Source of the DNA: an uncultured Burkholderiales bacterium | GTDB taxonomy: Bacteria; Pseudomonadota; Gammaproteobacteria; Burkholderiales; Burkholderiaceae_E | Assembly (NCBI GenBank): GCA_903831925.1 | Contig: CAIKZV010000521.1 | Location: forward strand, 1 to 8,105 | Reading direction: 5' to 3' | DNA length: 8,105 nucleotides | Shown: positions 7,139 to 8,105 of the stretch, in pieces | Position numbering within the stretch: position 1 is the first letter of the stretch | Layout: every line of letters begins with the position of its first letter | Program-made: the position numbers and the translations under genes | The notes under the pieces: generated by a model | The model's database searches: none | What the model was told of the DNA's origin: nothing | What the model saw: the letters and a program-made list of their open reading frames with translations, nothing else

Positions 7139-7164
7139 TTTCAACAACAATTTCAACAATTTCA
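7136..7164 (-). repeat. Three TGAAATTG direct repeats upstream of tupA
   Basis: The plus strand reads CAATTTCA at 7136, 7148 and 7157 (TGAAATTG on the minus strand). The first two copies extend to a perfect tandem 12-mer CAATTTCAACAA (7136-7147, 7148-7159). The patch is strikingly AT-rich for this GC-rich window. It overlaps and lies just upstream of the -35-like hexamer of the candidate tup promoter, which is where an activator or repressor site could be. A slipped-strand duplication is the simplest alternative. Confidence 0.6.
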
Positions 7165-7172
7165 CAGAGGTT

Positions 7173-7184
7173 GGCGCAAGCGCC
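7173..7184 (-). terminator. Hairpin after the DMT transporter gene
   Basis: GGCGC-TT-GCGCC, a perfect 12-base palindrome, lies 23 bases after the DMT stop codon on the minus strand and before the tup repeats. It has no following T run, so it is at best a weak or factor-assisted terminator separating the DMT gene from the tup operon. It could be just a GC-rich palindrome. Confidence 0.25.
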
Positions 7185-7207
7185 GGCCAGCGAGCGCCGT
7201 ACCGCGA

Positions 7208-8105
7208 TCAGGGCCGCTGCTCCCCCGAGGCGGCCACCACGATGCCGATAAGCAGCGTCGCGAAGCCCGCCCCCTGCAGGGGTGCGATGGTCTCGCCAAG
7301 CAGCAGCCAGGCGAGCAGCGCCGAGCCGATCGGCTCGCCCAGAATCGCCAGCGCAACGAAGGTCGCCGACAGTTGCCGCAGTGAGGCATTGATCAGGGTA
7401 TGCCCAGCCAGTTGCGGACCGATGGCCAATGCCGCGATCGGCAACCAGGCGGCGGTCGGAATCGTGGGCAGTCCCTGACCGACAATCGTGGCGATCAGGT
7501 TCATGGCAATCGCCGAAGCACCATAAACAATGGCCACATACGCCAGCAGCGAGACGCTGCGGTTCAGACGCCGCCCGACCAGGAAATAGCCCGACACCGC
7601 GATCGCACCGGCCAGCGCGAGCAGATTGCCCAGCAGCGGCGCGCTCGGCCCGCTGCCGTCGGCAGAGGGGGTTGCCAACAGATCGGAGGCAATGACCAGT
7701 GCGCTGCCGGCCGCCGCCAGCACGATGCCGCCGAGCGTGCGCCGGGAGGGGGGCTCGCGCAGCAGCCACCACGAGGCCAGTCCGACCCACACCGGGTTGG
7801 TGGTGACCAGGGCAACACTGCTGGCCACCGAGGTGTAGGCGAGCGAGCTGACCCAGGTGGCGAAATGCGCCGCCAGAAACACGCCGGCGATCGCAGCGAT
7901 CGTCCAGTCGGGGCGGCGCAACCGGGCGAGTTCGGGGCCGCGACGCCGCAGCGCCAGCGGCACGACCACCAGCGCAGCCAGCGTGAGTCGCCCGGCTGCC
8001 ACCGCCAGCGGCCCGGCACCGGCCCCCATCGCAGAACGAATCAGCAGCGCCGCAGTCGAGACGATCAGCACACCGAGCGCGAGCCCGCCATAGCGCCTTC
8101 CCAGG
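7208..8105 (-). CDS. EamA/DMT-family transporter (5' end off window)
   Basis: Inner-membrane transporter of the drug/metabolite superfamily, probably an exporter; substrate unknown. About 298 residues are visible with two EamA repeats of five helices each, near the family's usual 290-310 length. The first repeat begins YGGLALGVLIVSTAALLIRS and contains VAAGRLTLAALVVVPLAL and AIAGVFLAAHFATWVSSLAY, then VASSVALVTTNPVWVGLASW and GGIVLAAAGSALVIASDLL. The second has LLGNLLALAGAIAVSGYFLV, AYVAIVYGASAIAMNLIAT, AGHTLINASLRQLSATFVAL, EPIGSALLAWLLLGE and a last helix ending EQRP. The frame remains open to base 8104, and GTG 8071 falls inside the first helix, so the real start is just outside the window. 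It is upstream of tupA on the same strand with a 135-base gap; nothing in the sequence shows a shared role in oxyanion transport. Confidence 0.88.
   Translation of the reverse strand, partial: LGRRYGGLALGVLIVSTAALLIRSAMGAGAGPLAVAAGRLTLAALVVVPLALRRRGPELARLRRPDWTIAAIAGVFLAAHFATWVSSLAYTSVASSVALVTTNPVWVGLASWWLLREPPSRRTLGGIVLAAAGSALVIASDLLATPSADGSGPSAPLLGNLLALAGAIAVSGYFLVGRRLNRSVSLLAYVAIVYGASAIAMNLIATIVGQGLPTIPTAAWLPIAALAIGPQLAGHTLINASLRQLSATFVALAILGEPIGSALLAWLLLGETIAPLQGAGFATLLIGIVVAASGEQRP

Noticed and set aside
7136..7164. CRISPR-like or mobile-element repeat
   Set aside because: Unit of 8-12 bases with no unique spacers, no flanking target duplication and no transposase or cas gene nearby.
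7073..7165. N-terminal extension of TupA from GTG 7165 encoding a Leu/Lys repeat
   Set aside because: The Leu-Lys pattern is simply the translated DNA repeat, lacks a ribosome binding site and would bury the obvious signal peptide that starts at ATG 7072.
7073..7207. Molybdenum-cofactor type riboswitch before tupA
   Set aside because: I looked for a long structured leader but see only short AT-rich repeats and one small palindrome; the likely leader is about 30 bases.

Overview
The window is compact, GC-rich, densely coding bacterial chromosome. Short intergenic gaps, frequent G/C in third codon positions and the gene families fit a proteobacterium, perhaps a betaproteobacterium. That assignment rests on overall composition and gene style, not on a marker gene. 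There is no RNA gene, CRISPR array, transposase or integrase, and no sign of recent insertion.

Left half (1-4874): a putative catabolic neighbourhood. The C-terminal half of a major facilitator transporter (partial, +) is followed after 42 bases by a family III (CaiB/BaiF) CoA-transferase (+). Converging on it with an 11-base gap is an Old Yellow Enzyme type flavin oxidoreductase (-). Divergent from that, across a 117-base intergenic region holding two inverted repeats, is a formylglycine-type sulfatase-superfamily hydrolase (+). Its nucleophile Cys57 and its other active-site residues look most like phosphonate monoester hydrolases. Together these could import, hydrolyse, reduce and CoA-activate an organic acid or ester, but the substrate cannot be read from the sequence.

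Right half (4894-8105, all on the minus strand): a complete tungstate-type ABC importer in the order binding protein (tupA), permease (tupB), ATPase (tupC). The tupA-tupB gap is 5 bases and tupB/tupC overlap by ATGA, so this is a tightly coupled operon. Upstream of tupA is an AT-rich patch with three copies of TGAAATTG, immediately next to and overlapping a plausible promoter. This patch is the least explained non-coding signal in the window. Upstream of it is a 10-TM EamA/DMT-family transporter that runs off the right edge. The tup operon converges with the sulfatase gene across a 19-base gap holding a small hairpin.

All genes belong to recognisable families, and I see no clear new defence or mobile system. 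The most useful leads are the repeat-bearing tup control region, the exact substrate of the sulfatase-superfamily enzyme, and the inverted repeats between the divergent oxidoreductase and hydrolase genes.
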